Of a stretch of DNA of 64,000 nt, positions 16,782 through 24,593 are shown one piece after another. The notes below the pieces were generated by a model. It did not search any database. It was given only the letters and a program-made list of their open reading frames with translations, and was not told the DNA's origin. Source of the stretch: Rhodopseudomonas palustris (GTDB lineage: Bacteria; Pseudomonadota; Alphaproteobacteria; Rhizobiales; Xanthobacteraceae); NCBI RefSeq assembly GCF_013415845.1, contig NZ_CP058907.1, positions 5,258,415 to 5,322,414 on the forward strand, read 5' to 3'. How positions within the stretch are numbered: position 1 is the stretch's first letter; each line of letters begins with the position of its first letter. Position numbers and translations under genes: made by a program.

Positions 16782-17786
16782 ATGGCTTATGACATCGCGA
16801 CGATCTGGGCTTTCATCATCGCCTTTGCGGTGTTCGTCTATGTGGTGATGGACGGCTTCGACCTCGGGCTCGGCATTCTGTTTCCGCTGTTTCGGGCCAA
16901 GCGCGATCGCGACGTGATCATGAACAGCGTCGCCCCGGTGTGGGACGGCAACGAGACCTGGCTGGTGCTCGGCGGTGGTGGCCTGTTCGCGGCATTCCCG
17001 CTGGCCTATGCGGTGCTGATGCCGGCGCTGTACACGCCGATCATCGCGATGTTGCTCGGGCTGGCGTTTCGCGGCGTCGCGTTTGAATTCCGCTGGCGGA
17101 CCCAGCGCGAGCGCAATCGCTGGGACGTCGCGTTCTTCCTCGGCTCGCTGGTGGCCACGCTGGCGCAGGGCGTCGCGCTCGGCGCGCTGCTGCAGGGCGT
17201 TCACGTCGAAGGCCGCGCCTATGCGGGCGGCTGGTGGGATTGGCTGACGCCGTTCAGCCTGCTCACCGGCGTCGCGCTGGTGATCGGCTACGCTTTGCTC
17301 GGCGCAAACTGGTTGGTGATGAAAACCACCGGTGAGCTGCGCGACACCGCGTATCAGCTGAGCCGCTGGCTACTGCTCGCCCTGCTCGTGGCGATTGTCG
17401 CCGTCAGCGCCGCGACGCCGTTCCTGAGTTACGATTACTCGCAGCGCTGGTTCGCCTGGCCGAACGTTCTCGCCACTGCGCAGGTGCCGCTCGCCGTCGC
17501 CATCGTCACCGCGCTGCTGCTGCGCGCGCTGGCGCAGCGGCGCGACTACCAGCCGTTCCTGCTGACGCTGTGCCTGTTCGCGCTGTCCTATGCGGGCCTC
17601 GGCATCAGCCTGTGGCCCTATGTGGTGCCACGGAGCATCACCATCTGGCAGGCGGCTGCGCCGGAGAACAGCCAACTGTTCATGCTGGTCGGCGTCGCCA
17701 TCCTGGTGCCGATCATCCTCACCTACACCGCGTGGGCCTATTGGGTGTTTCGCGGCAAGGTCGATCCGGAGAGCGGCTATCATTGA
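16782..17786 (+). CDS. cioB: Cytochrome bd-type quinol oxidase subunit II
   Basis: 334 residues with about eight TM helices. The N-terminal block MAYDIATIWAFIIAF and the family signature VMDGFDLGLGILFP, followed by SVAPVWDGNETWLVLGGGG, identify CydB/CioB, which pairs with subunit I to form the oxidase core. The ATG at 16782 is preferred; an in-frame GTG six bases earlier is possible. It sits 19 bases after cioA and its stop overlaps the start of the DUF2474 gene (TTGA), so all three are one operon. Confidence 0.95.
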   Translation: MAYDIATIWAFIIAFAVFVYVVMDGFDLGLGILFPLFRAKRDRDVIMNSVAPVWDGNETWLVLGGGGLFAAFPLAYAVLMPALYTPIIAMLLGLAFRGVAFEFRWRTQRERNRWDVAFFLGSLVATLAQGVALGALLQGVHVEGRAYAGGWWDWLTPFSLLTGVALVIGYALLGANWLVMKTTGELRDTAYQLSRWLLLALLVAIVAVSAATPFLSYDYSQRWFAWPNVLATAQVPLAVAIVTALLLRALAQRRDYQPFLLTLCLFALSYAGLGISLWPYVVPRSITIWQAAAPENSQLFMLVGVAILVPIILTYTAWAYWVFRGKVDPESGYH

Positions 17787-17914
17787 GCGCACCGATTGAA
17801 CCTCGAACGCCCTTGCCGCGACGACTGCTGTGGTTCGTGGCGCTGTGGCTCGCCGGTGTCGGCGCGGTGACGCTAGTCTCGCTGCTGCTGCGGTTGTGGA
17901 TCGGTAAGGGCTGA
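17783..17914 (+). CDS. DUF2474 small membrane peptide of the cytochrome bd oxidase (CydX-like role)
   Basis: 43 residues starting from a TTG that overlaps the cioB stop (TTGA). The peptide begins SAPIEPRTPLPRRLLWFVAL and has a single TM helix (about 16-37: WFVALWLAGVGAVTLVSLLL) then RLWIGKG. DUF2474 proteins are found immediately after CIO-type cydAB genes; by analogy with CydX they probably stabilise the haem site of the oxidase. The non-ATG start and short length make it easy to miss. The reading frame is open upstream, but only this start leaves a sensible protein. Confidence 0.8.
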   Translation: MSAPIEPRTPLPRRLLWFVALWLAGVGAVTLVSLLLRLWIGKG

Positions 17915-17955
17915 CGTGATACATAGCCCCGCCAGTGGTTTGCGATGGGGGTATC

Positions 17956-18549
17956 ATGAGATTTCCGCGCTTGTTGAGCCGGGTGGTTGCCGCGGCAGCC
18001 CTGGTCATGCTCGCTTCCGTGCCCAGCTACGCGCAGCAGCAGGATGCCGGTGACGAGCCCGGGCTGATCGCTGACGACGGCTACGTGCTGCCGCCGGAGT
18101 GGCAGAAGCAGATGGTGTATTTCCGCACCACCGAGGCGCCCGGCACCATTATCGTCCAGACCTCCGAACGCTATCTGTATCTGGTTCAGGGCAACAACCG
18201 CGCGCTGCGCTACGGCATCGGCGTCGGCCGCGAAGGCTTCACCTGGCAGGGCCTCTTGAAGATCTCGCGGAAGGCCGAATGGCCGGATTGGGTGCCGCCG
18301 CCGGAGATGATCCAGCGTCAGCCCTATCTGCCGCGCTTCATGGCCGGCGGCCCCGGCAATCCGCTCGGCGCGCGGGCGATGTATCTCGGCTCGACGGTGT
18401 ATCGCATCCACGGCACCAACCGGCCCGACACCATCGGCACCGCGATTTCGTCAGGCTGCTTCCGTCTGGTCAATGCCGACGTGATGGACCTGTATGCCCG
18501 CGTCCCGGTCGGCACCAAGGTGGTGGTCCGGCAAAGGCCCGAGCTGTAA
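17956..18549 (+). CDS. L,D-transpeptidase (YkuD domain), periplasmic
   Basis: 197 residues. A signal peptide (about 1-26, ending SVPSYA-QQQD) precedes a YkuD domain (about 63-193). The catalytic motif is HGTNRPDTIGTAISSGCFRL, with His152 and the nucleophile Cys168. The domain catalyses 3-3 cross-links in peptidoglycan or attaches proteins to it, and YkuD proteins of this form are numerous in Rhizobiales. The ATG at 17956 has GGGGG just upstream and opens directly into the signal peptide. It is transcribed in the same direction as the cytochrome bd genes, 41 bases on, but is probably functionally separate. Confidence 0.9.
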   Translation: MRFPRLLSRVVAAAALVMLASVPSYAQQQDAGDEPGLIADDGYVLPPEWQKQMVYFRTTEAPGTIIVQTSERYLYLVQGNNRALRYGIGVGREGFTWQGLLKISRKAEWPDWVPPPEMIQRQPYLPRFMAGGPGNPLGARAMYLGSTVYRIHGTNRPDTIGTAISSGCFRLVNADVMDLYARVPVGTKVVVRQRPEL

Positions 18550-18596
18550 CGCCCTCCCGCCTGCCTTCCCTTCTCTTTTTTTGCGAAAGACTCAGC

Positions 18597-19631
18597 ATGT
18601 TCAAACGGACGTTTCGAACCGGGCTTGCAATCGGGCTCGTGGTCGCGGCGGGCATCGCGGCGGCGGCGATCACCTATGAGCGCTACGACACCAAGACGCT
18701 GAAGCGCACCATTCGCCGCGATGCCGTACTGTGCGGCGTCAATAAGGGCCTGCCCGGGTTCTCGACGCCGGACGACAAGGGCAACTGGACCGGCTTCGAC
18801 GTCGATTTCTGCCGCGCAGTAGCGGCTGCGATCTTCGACGACCCGAACAAGGTGCAGTTCGTGCCGCTCGATGCCAACGAGCGCTTCAAGGAACTGCAGA
18901 GCCGCAAGGTCGACATCCTGTCGCGCAACTCGACCTGGAGCATGTCGCGCGAAACCAATTACGATCTGTATTTCCCGGCGGTCGCCTATTACGACGGCCA
19001 GGGCTTCATGGTGCCGGCCTCGCGCAAGATCGACAGCGCTGTCGAACTCGACGGCAGCAAGGTCTGCGTCCAGAACGGCACCACCACCCAGCTCAACCTC
19101 GCCGATTACTTCCGTGCCAACAACATGAAGTATCAGGAGGTGAAGTCGGAGAAATTCGACGACGTGGTGAAGTCCTACAAGGACGGCCAGTGCGACACCT
19201 TCACGGCCGACGTGTCGCAGCTCTACGCGCTGCGCAAGACCTTCGAGAAGTCCGGCGACCACATCATCCTGCCCGACGTTATTTCCAAGGAGCCGCTCGC
19301 ACCGGTGGTGCGCCAGCGCGACGACGACTGGATGATGATCGTGAAGTGGACGCTGTACGCGATGATCAACGCCGAAGAGCTGGGCATCACCTCGCAGAAC
19401 ATCGGCGAAGCGCTGAAGTCGAAGAAACCGGATGTGATGCGCCTGGTCGGCACCGAAGGCGCGTTCGGCGAGGATCTCGGCCTGTCGAAGGACTGGGCCG
19501 CCCGCGTCATCCGCCATGTCGGCAATTACGGCGAGGTCTACGACCGCAACGTCGGCAAACTCGGCATCCCGCGCGGCCTGAACCAGCTCTGGAGCAACGG
19601 CGGCATCCAATACGCCCCGCCGATCAGGTAG
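18597..19631 (+). CDS. AapJ-like general L-amino-acid ABC transporter substrate-binding protein
   Basis: 344 residues with an N-terminal signal segment (MFKRTFRTGLAIGLVVAAGI). The mature part shows LCGVNKGLPGFSTPDDKGNWTG-type binding domain of SBP_bac_3, with FDVDFCRAVAAAIFDD, FVPLDANERFKELQSRKVDIL, and NSTWSMSRE, all characteristic of AapJ/BztA of Rhizobiales. It binds a broad range of amino acids for an AapQMP permease. No permease or ATPase genes follow in this window; downstream lie repeats and an oppositely oriented dehydrogenase, so it is an orphan copy. A C-rich stretch and a short T run precede the ATG. Confidence 0.9.
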   Translation: MFKRTFRTGLAIGLVVAAGIAAAAITYERYDTKTLKRTIRRDAVLCGVNKGLPGFSTPDDKGNWTGFDVDFCRAVAAAIFDDPNKVQFVPLDANERFKELQSRKVDILSRNSTWSMSRETNYDLYFPAVAYYDGQGFMVPASRKIDSAVELDGSKVCVQNGTTTQLNLADYFRANNMKYQEVKSEKFDDVVKSYKDGQCDTFTADVSQLYALRKTFEKSGDHIILPDVISKEPLAPVVRQRDDDWMMIVKWTLYAMINAEELGITSQNIGEALKSKKPDVMRLVGTEGAFGEDLGLSKDWAARVIRHVGNYGEVYDRNVGKLGIPRGLNQLWSNGGIQYAPPIR

Positions 19632-19672
19632 GGACGGCGTCAGCCCGTTCGTTGGCGCTGCTACACCCTCCA

Positions 19673-19793
19673 CCGTCATCGCCCGCGAAGGCGGGCGACC
19701 CAGTATTGCAGAGCGACGGCGATCGGCACGAGAGTCCCCTGGAATACTGGATCCCCGCCTACGCGGGGATGACGGCAATGGGCGGGGATGACG
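19673..19793. repeat. Intergenic palindromic repeat, family D (GTCATCGCCCGCGAAGGCGGG ... CCCGCCTACGCGGGGATGAC)
   Basis: The 399-base gap between two genes is filled by repeats. This one starts with CGTCATCGCCCGCGAAGGCG and ends with ATCCCCGCCTACGCGGGGAT followed by GACGG; CAGTATT and AATACTG lie symmetrically inside. The ends are complementary, so the whole can fold into a long stem with small end hairpins. It resembles REP-type elements common in this bacterial group. Only this copy is seen here. Confidence 0.7.
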
Positions 19794-19837
19794 GGTTAGA
19801 GTGTTGATGGGCCTGCGCTCTCAAACAACCTCTCGTT

Positions 19838-19985
19838 CGTCATTCCGGGGCGCGCGCAGCGCGAACCCGGAATCCGTACCCCCCCGTGCATGCTGCTGGG
19901 CACGGCATCGCTGGCGCTTAACCGAGAACTCAGAGGCTATGAATTCCGGGCCTGCGCCGCTGCGCGGCGCATCCCGGAATGACGG
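19838..19985. repeat. Intergenic palindromic repeat, family A, copy 1
   Basis: Begins CGTCATTCCGGGGCGCGCGC and ends GCGGCGCATCCCGGAATGAC, giving complementary ends (CGTCATTCCGGG/CCCGGAATGACG) with internal AACCCGGAATCC and GAATTCCGGG as a second complementary pair. Further copies lie at 21217-21314 and 57679-57765. All are between genes, two flanking the acyl-CoA dehydrogenase gene. Confidence 0.75.
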
Positions 19986-20030
19986 TAGAGAGGTCGGACG
20001 ACAGAAGACGAACGACGTTCTGGTCGGGCC

Positions 20031-21170
20031 TCAGTACTTCTTCCACTCCGCCAACGCTTCGGCGTGATAGGCGCTGTCGCCGAGCAGTTCCTGCAGAACG
20101 CGCGCGCGTTTCATGAACAGACCGATGTCGAACTGGTCGGTCATGCCCATGCCGCCGTGCATCTGCACGCCTTCCTGCACCGCCAGCGTCGCCACCGTTC
20201 CGGCCTTGGCCTTGGCGACCGAAACCGCGACGCGCGCCTGCACGGCGTCCGCATCGACTGCCTGCAGCGCCTTGAGCACGGCGGCGCGAAGGATTTCGAT
20301 CTCGGTGTAGAGATGCGCGGCGCGGTGCTGCAGCGCCTGGAATTCGCCGATCAGCTTGCCGAACTGCTTGCGCTCTTTCAGATAGCTCACTGTCCGCCCG
20401 AACGCCTCATCCGCGACGCCGAGCATTTCGGCAGCAACCGCCGCGCGGCCGACGTTTAGCACCGCCTCGAGCAGCGCGCCGCCGCGATCGACCTCGCCGA
20501 GCACCTGATCGGCATTCACCTCGACGTCGTCGAAACTGATCCGCGCTGCGTTGTGGGCGTCGACCATCACGGTGCGCTCGATCGCAACGCCCTTCGCCTT
20601 CGAGTCGACCAGGAACAGCGTCAGCCCATCCGCATCGCCCGGCTGACCGGCGCTGCGCGCCGCGACGATCAGAAGGTCGGCGACATGGCCGTCGACCACC
20701 AGCGCCTTGTCGCCTTTCAGCTTGAAGCCGTTGCCGGCGCGCGTCGCGGTCATCGCGATCTTCGCGGGCCGGTGCTTGGCGCCCTCGTCGACCGCAAGCG
20801 CTGCGATCAGCGAGCCGTCGGCGAGCTTCGGCAGATAAGCCTTCTTCTGGGCTTCCGAGCCGCCGCGCGCCAACGCGGAGGCGGCCAGGATCGCGGTCGA
20901 CAGCTGCGGCGACGGCGTCAGGTTGCGGCCGATCTCCTCCATCACCACGCCGGCCTCGACGCAGCCGAGCCCCGAGCCGCCGAACTCCTCCGGCACCAGC
21001 AGACCGGCAAAGCCCATCTCGGCGAAGCTCTTCCACAGTTCGCGGGAGAAGCCGGTGGCGTCACGCTCGTCGCGGAGCCGGCGCAAGTGAGCGACCGGCG
21101 CCTTGTCGCCGATCAGTCCGCGCGCCGAGTCGCGCAACATGGTTTGTTCTTCGGTGAGGACGAGAGCCAT
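20031..21170 (-). CDS. Acyl-CoA dehydrogenase, small-subunit type (PimD-like)
   Basis: 379 residues, full length for the family. The N-terminal helical part (LTEEQTMLRDSARGL, MGFAGLLVPEEFGGSGLG) and the C-terminal domain (ERKQFGKLIGEFQALQHRAAHLYTEIE, VQEGVQMHGGMGMTDQFDIGLFMKRA) are clear. The middle domain is less conserved, as in the small subunit of heteromeric acyl-CoA dehydrogenases such as PimCD. It uses FAD and introduces a 2,3 double bond into an acyl-CoA of unknown identity. A second, large-subunit-type dehydrogenase gene lies upstream on the same strand, separated by a 168-base gap holding a repeat. I infer the two proteins work together. Confidence 0.85.
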   Translation of the reverse strand: MALVLTEEQTMLRDSARGLIGDKAPVAHLRRLRDERDATGFSRELWKSFAEMGFAGLLVPEEFGGSGLGCVEAGVVMEEIGRNLTPSPQLSTAILAASALARGGSEAQKKAYLPKLADGSLIAALAVDEGAKHRPAKIAMTATRAGNGFKLKGDKALVVDGHVADLLIVAARSAGQPGDADGLTLFLVDSKAKGVAIERTVMVDAHNAARISFDDVEVNADQVLGEVDRGGALLEAVLNVGRAAVAAEMLGVADEAFGRTVSYLKERKQFGKLIGEFQALQHRAAHLYTEIEILRAAVLKALQAVDADAVQARVAVSVAKAKAGTVATLAVQEGVQMHGGMGMTDQFDIGLFMKRARVLQELLGDSAYHAEALAEWKKY

Positions 21171-21216
21171 GGTGATTGTCTTTCGATGAAAGCCAAGAGC
21201 GATAAGGTTTGAGTCG

Positions 21217-21314
21217 GTCGTTCCGCGATGCGCCGCTTGGGGCGCAGGCCGGAATCCATACTCCCTGCGGTGGTTATGGATTCCGGGTTCGCGCTACGCG
21301 CGCCCCGGAATGAC
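21217..21314. repeat. Intergenic palindromic repeat, family A, copy 2
   Basis: GTCGTTCCGCGATGCGCC at the left and GCGCGCCCCGGAATGAC at the right, with GCCGGAATCCATA and TATGGATTCCGGG as an internal complementary pair. It is clearly related to the element at 19838-19985 and lies between the two acyl-CoA dehydrogenase genes. Confidence 0.75.
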
Positions 21315-21338
21315 TCGGGGAGAGGGTGTGCCGCGCAA

Positions 21339-22523
21339 CTACGCCCCCGGTAGATCAAGAATGCGCTTGGCGACGATGCCGAGCATCACTTCGCTGGTGC
21401 CGCCTTCGATCGAGTTGGCCTTGGTGCGCAGCCAGGCACGGGCGCGGGCGCCTTCCTGGCTGCGCTCACTCTCCCACTCCAGCGCATCGATGCCGCCGGC
21501 CGACATCAGGATCTCGTGGCGGCGCTTGTTCAGCTCGGTGCCGTAGTACTTCATCGCCGACGAGAACGCCGGGTGCAGTTGACCGGCCTTGGCGAGATCG
21601 ACCGCCCGCTCCGCCGCGCAGGCCAGCGCCGCCTCGTCGACATCGAAGGTGGCGATCTGGCCGCGCAGGATCGGATCGTCGAGCCGGCCCTGATCGTCGG
21701 AGCCGAGCGAATCCGCCGCGACCTGACCGAGCGGCCGGCCGCCGTCGCGGCCGCCCATGCCGGAAATCATCGCGCGCTCGTGCTGCAGCAGATACTTCGC
21801 CACATCCCAGCCGCGGTTGATGGTGCCGACGACGTGCGACTTCGGTACCCGGACGTTGTCGAAGAAGGTCTCGCAGAACGGCGACTTGCCGGAGATCAGC
21901 AGGATCGGCTTGGTCGTCACGCCCTTCGAAGTCATGTCGAACAGGATGAAGCTGATGCCGTCATGCTTCTTGGCGCTCGGATCGGTCCGCACCAGGCAGA
22001 AGATCCAGTCCGCGTAGTTGGCGTAAGACGTCCAGATCTTCGAGCCGTTGATGATGAAATCGTTGCCATCGCTCTCGGCGCGGGTCTGCAGCGAGGCAAG
22101 GTCGGAGCCGGCGTTCGGCTCGGAATAACCCTGGCACCAGCGGATTTCGCCGCGCGCGATCTTCGGCAGATGCTCAGCCTTCTGCTGCTCGTTGCCGTAT
22201 TTCAGAAGCGCCGGCCCGAGCATCCAGATGCCGAACGACGACAGCGGCGAGCGTGCCCCGATCGCCGCCATCTCTTCACGCAGGATCTTGTGGCGAGCGC
22301 CGTCGAGCCCGCCGCCGCCATATTGCGTCGGCCAGTCCGGCACGGTCCAACCCTTGTCGCGCATCCGCTCGAACCAGACCTTCTGCGCCTCGGAGGTGAA
22401 TTTGGCGTTGCGGCCGCCCCAGAAATTGTCCTCGTCGCCTTGCATCGGCGTGCGCATCTCGGCAGGGCAATTCGCCTCCAGCCAGGCGCGGGTCTCGGCG
22501 CGGAATGTATCGAGATCGGTCAT
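21339..22523 (-). CDS. Acyl-CoA dehydrogenase, large-subunit type (PimC-like)
   Basis: 394 residues from the ATG at 22523 (MTDLDTFRAETRAWLEANCP), which is preferred to a longer upstream reading because the family starts here. The family motifs are WCQGYSEPNAGSDLASLQTRA (FAD and substrate region, about 128-148), GSKIWTSYANYADWIFCLVRT, and C-terminal GGTSEVMLGIVAKRIL. This large-subunit pattern accompanies small subunits like the one encoded downstream. Together they would form an FAD-dependent heteromeric acyl-CoA dehydrogenase; the acyl chain is not known. Divergently oriented from the CMD-family gene at 22688. Confidence 0.88.
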   Translation of the reverse strand: MTDLDTFRAETRAWLEANCPAEMRTPMQGDEDNFWGGRNAKFTSEAQKVWFERMRDKGWTVPDWPTQYGGGGLDGARHKILREEMAAIGARSPLSSFGIWMLGPALLKYGNEQQKAEHLPKIARGEIRWCQGYSEPNAGSDLASLQTRAESDGNDFIINGSKIWTSYANYADWIFCLVRTDPSAKKHDGISFILFDMTSKGVTTKPILLISGKSPFCETFFDNVRVPKSHVVGTINRGWDVAKYLLQHERAMISGMGGRDGGRPLGQVAADSLGSDDQGRLDDPILRGQIATFDVDEAALACAAERAVDLAKAGQLHPAFSSAMKYYGTELNKRRHEILMSAGGIDALEWESERSQEGARARAWLRTKANSIEGGTSEVMLGIVAKRILDLPGA

Positions 22524-22687
22524 GCGGTTTCCATCCACATTTGCGCCGGCGCGTTGCACGCCGACGGTGCATTTATTGGCGGCGACCTTGGCGCGTCGCG
22601 CGGTGGAATTCAATATCCGTCTCGGGCGGCGGTCTTGCGGCGATGTGCTAGGGAACACCCGCCCGACAGCCAAAGAGGACAACGAGG

Positions 22688-23233
22688 ATGCGCCTGAATC
22701 TGCTTTCGCCTGGCGAAATGAGCGCCGAGCAACGCGCCATCTATGACGAGTCGATCGCCAGCAAGCGCGGCAGCCCGCCGCCGCCGATGATGGCGTGGCT
22801 GGCGAGCCCGGAGATGGCCCGGCACGCCACGCGGCTCGGCGCCTTCCTGCGCTACGACACCTCGCTGACGCCGGCGCTGTCGGAGCTGGCGATCCTGGTC
22901 ACGGCGCGGCACTGGACCGCGCAATTCGAATGGTACGCGCACAAGAAGATGGCGCTCGACGGCGGCCTCGATCCGAAGATCATCGACGCGATCCGCGACC
23001 GCCGCACGCCATCGTTCGACGATCCGAAGGCGCAGGTGATCTACGACGTCGCCCGCGCCTTGCATGAAGCCAAGGGGCTGCCGCAGCCGCTGTATGACGA
23101 GGCGATGCAGCTACTGGGCGAGCGCGGTCTGGTCGAAGTGATCGGGCTGTGCGGCTACTACACCATGGTGTCGATGACGCTCAACGCCCACCAATTCCCG
23201 CTGCCGGAGGGCGAGACGCCGGAGTTGGCGTAA
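22688..23233 (+). CDS. Carboxymuconolactone decarboxylase-family protein
   Basis: 181 residues with the CMD fold: SELAILVTARHWTAQFEWYAHKK (about 64-86) matches the family's core helix with conserved Glu and His. The CxxC pair of AhpD-type peroxidases is absent, so a peroxidase role is unlikely; it is closer to PcaC-like decarboxylases or unassigned CMD proteins. Its exact reaction is not known. The ribosome site is AGAGGACAACGAGG just before ATG. It diverges from the acyl-CoA dehydrogenase pair, and could share its regulation. Confidence 0.8.
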   Translation: MRLNLLSPGEMSAEQRAIYDESIASKRGSPPPPMMAWLASPEMARHATRLGAFLRYDTSLTPALSELAILVTARHWTAQFEWYAHKKMALDGGLDPKIIDAIRDRRTPSFDDPKAQVIYDVARALHEAKGLPQPLYDEAMQLLGERGLVEVIGLCGYYTMVSMTLNAHQFPLPEGETPELA

Positions 23234-23287
23234 AGCAGTCATCTGGGGCGCTTCGAAAGCGAGCGTCCCTGAATGACGGCAGAAAGA

Positions 23288-24505
23288 TCATCTTCGCCCT
23301 CGCCGCACCATGATCAGCGCTGCAGCGGCGAGCTGCAGCGCGATGCAGCCGGTGAACGGCAGCGTATAACTGCCCGATGCGTCGCGCAGCAGGCCGATGA
23401 CGCCGGGGCCAAACGCGTAGGTGACCTGGTTGATCGCGGTGTTGAGCGCCACCAGGACACCAAACGACGACGCCGGGAATTCGCGCTGGATGATCAGCGC
23501 CGGCAAGGTGATCAGATTACCGACCGAGAAGCCGAACAGCGCGCAGGCGACCAGCAGCATCGTCGCATCGCGGGTGGAGATGAGCACGCCCAGCGCCACC
23601 GCCTGACTGGCGAACAACAGCGCCGAGACCAGACGCTGATTGAGGCGATCGATCACCACCGACAGCGACACCCGGCCAACCACCGCCATCGCGGTCAGCA
23701 GCGACATCGCCACCGCGGCACGCTCCCGTCCGATCAGCGGATCCAGATAGGCGATCAGGTGGACGATGAACCCGACCTGCGCGAACAGAACGAGCGAGAA
23801 CGCAATGGTGGCGGTCAGAAAACCGAGGTCGCGTAGCGCGCCGCTGCGGATCGCGCCGGAGGACAGCGCCCGCGGTGCAGTGGCCGCCGGTGCAGCACTG
23901 GCGAGATGCGGTGGCGGCGCGACCACGATCGCGACCAGCGGCATCAACACCGCCACCGCGGCGATCGCCGCGGCCGTAGTTGCCCCGGTGAAGCCGAGCG
24001 CACCGATCAACGCCACCAGCAGCGGCACGCCCACAATGCCGCCGAAGCTGGCGCCGTTCAGCGCCAGGCTGATTGCCATGCCGCGGCGCTGGTCGAACCA
24101 CAGGCCAAGCGTGTTGGTGATCGCGCCGAGACTGGTGCCGGCCCATCCGACCGCGAGGATCGCATCCACCGCATAGAGCTGCCACGGCGCGTCGATGCGG
24201 CCGAGCAGCACCGTGCCGACTGCCATCGCCGCAATGCCGCCGAGCAGGCAGGCGCGCGCGCCGATAGCGCGGATCACATCGCCGACGAACGCCACCAGTA
24301 GCGCACCGGCGAGATAGAAGAAGGTCGTGGCGGTTGCGATCTGCGACGATGGCCAGCCATGAAGTCGGGCTAGTTCGGCGAGGTACACGCTCTGGCCGTA
24401 GAAGCCGAGCCCCCAGCCGAACGTGGCGACGATGAAGCACACCGCCACGATCCGCCACCCGTGATAGCGGAACGAGGTCTCGCCGGGAACGGGAGCGGTC
24501 ACCAT
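23288..24505 (-). CDS. MFS transporter (monocarboxylate/oxalate-type)
   Basis: 405 residues with about twelve TM helices in two sets of six. The N-terminal half includes FYGQSVYLAELARLHGWPSSQI and GRIDAPWQLYAV, and WFDQRRGMAISLALNGASFGG between helices 4 and 5 is characteristic of monocarboxylate-porter type MFS proteins. The central loop is rich in Ala/Pro (HLASAAPAATAPRAL). The substrate cannot be deduced. It follows a second MFS gene on the same strand (88-base gap). Confidence 0.82.
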   Translation of the reverse strand: MVTAPVPGETSFRYHGWRIVAVCFIVATFGWGLGFYGQSVYLAELARLHGWPSSQIATATTFFYLAGALLVAFVGDVIRAIGARACLLGGIAAMAVGTVLLGRIDAPWQLYAVDAILAVGWAGTSLGAITNTLGLWFDQRRGMAISLALNGASFGGIVGVPLLVALIGALGFTGATTAAAIAAVAVLMPLVAIVVAPPPHLASAAPAATAPRALSSGAIRSGALRDLGFLTATIAFSLVLFAQVGFIVHLIAYLDPLIGRERAAVAMSLLTAMAVVGRVSLSVVIDRLNQRLVSALLFASQAVALGVLISTRDATMLLVACALFGFSVGNLITLPALIIQREFPASSFGVLVALNTAINQVTYAFGPGVIGLLRDASGSYTLPFTGCIALQLAAAALIMVRRGRR

Positions 24506-24593
24506 CGGCGGCGGCGAGCGCGGCCGGTCGCACGCGACGGCATTGCTTCACTCCCTGTAGTCCCGGCTTGGGGCCGGCCGTGTTGTTGCGCGG

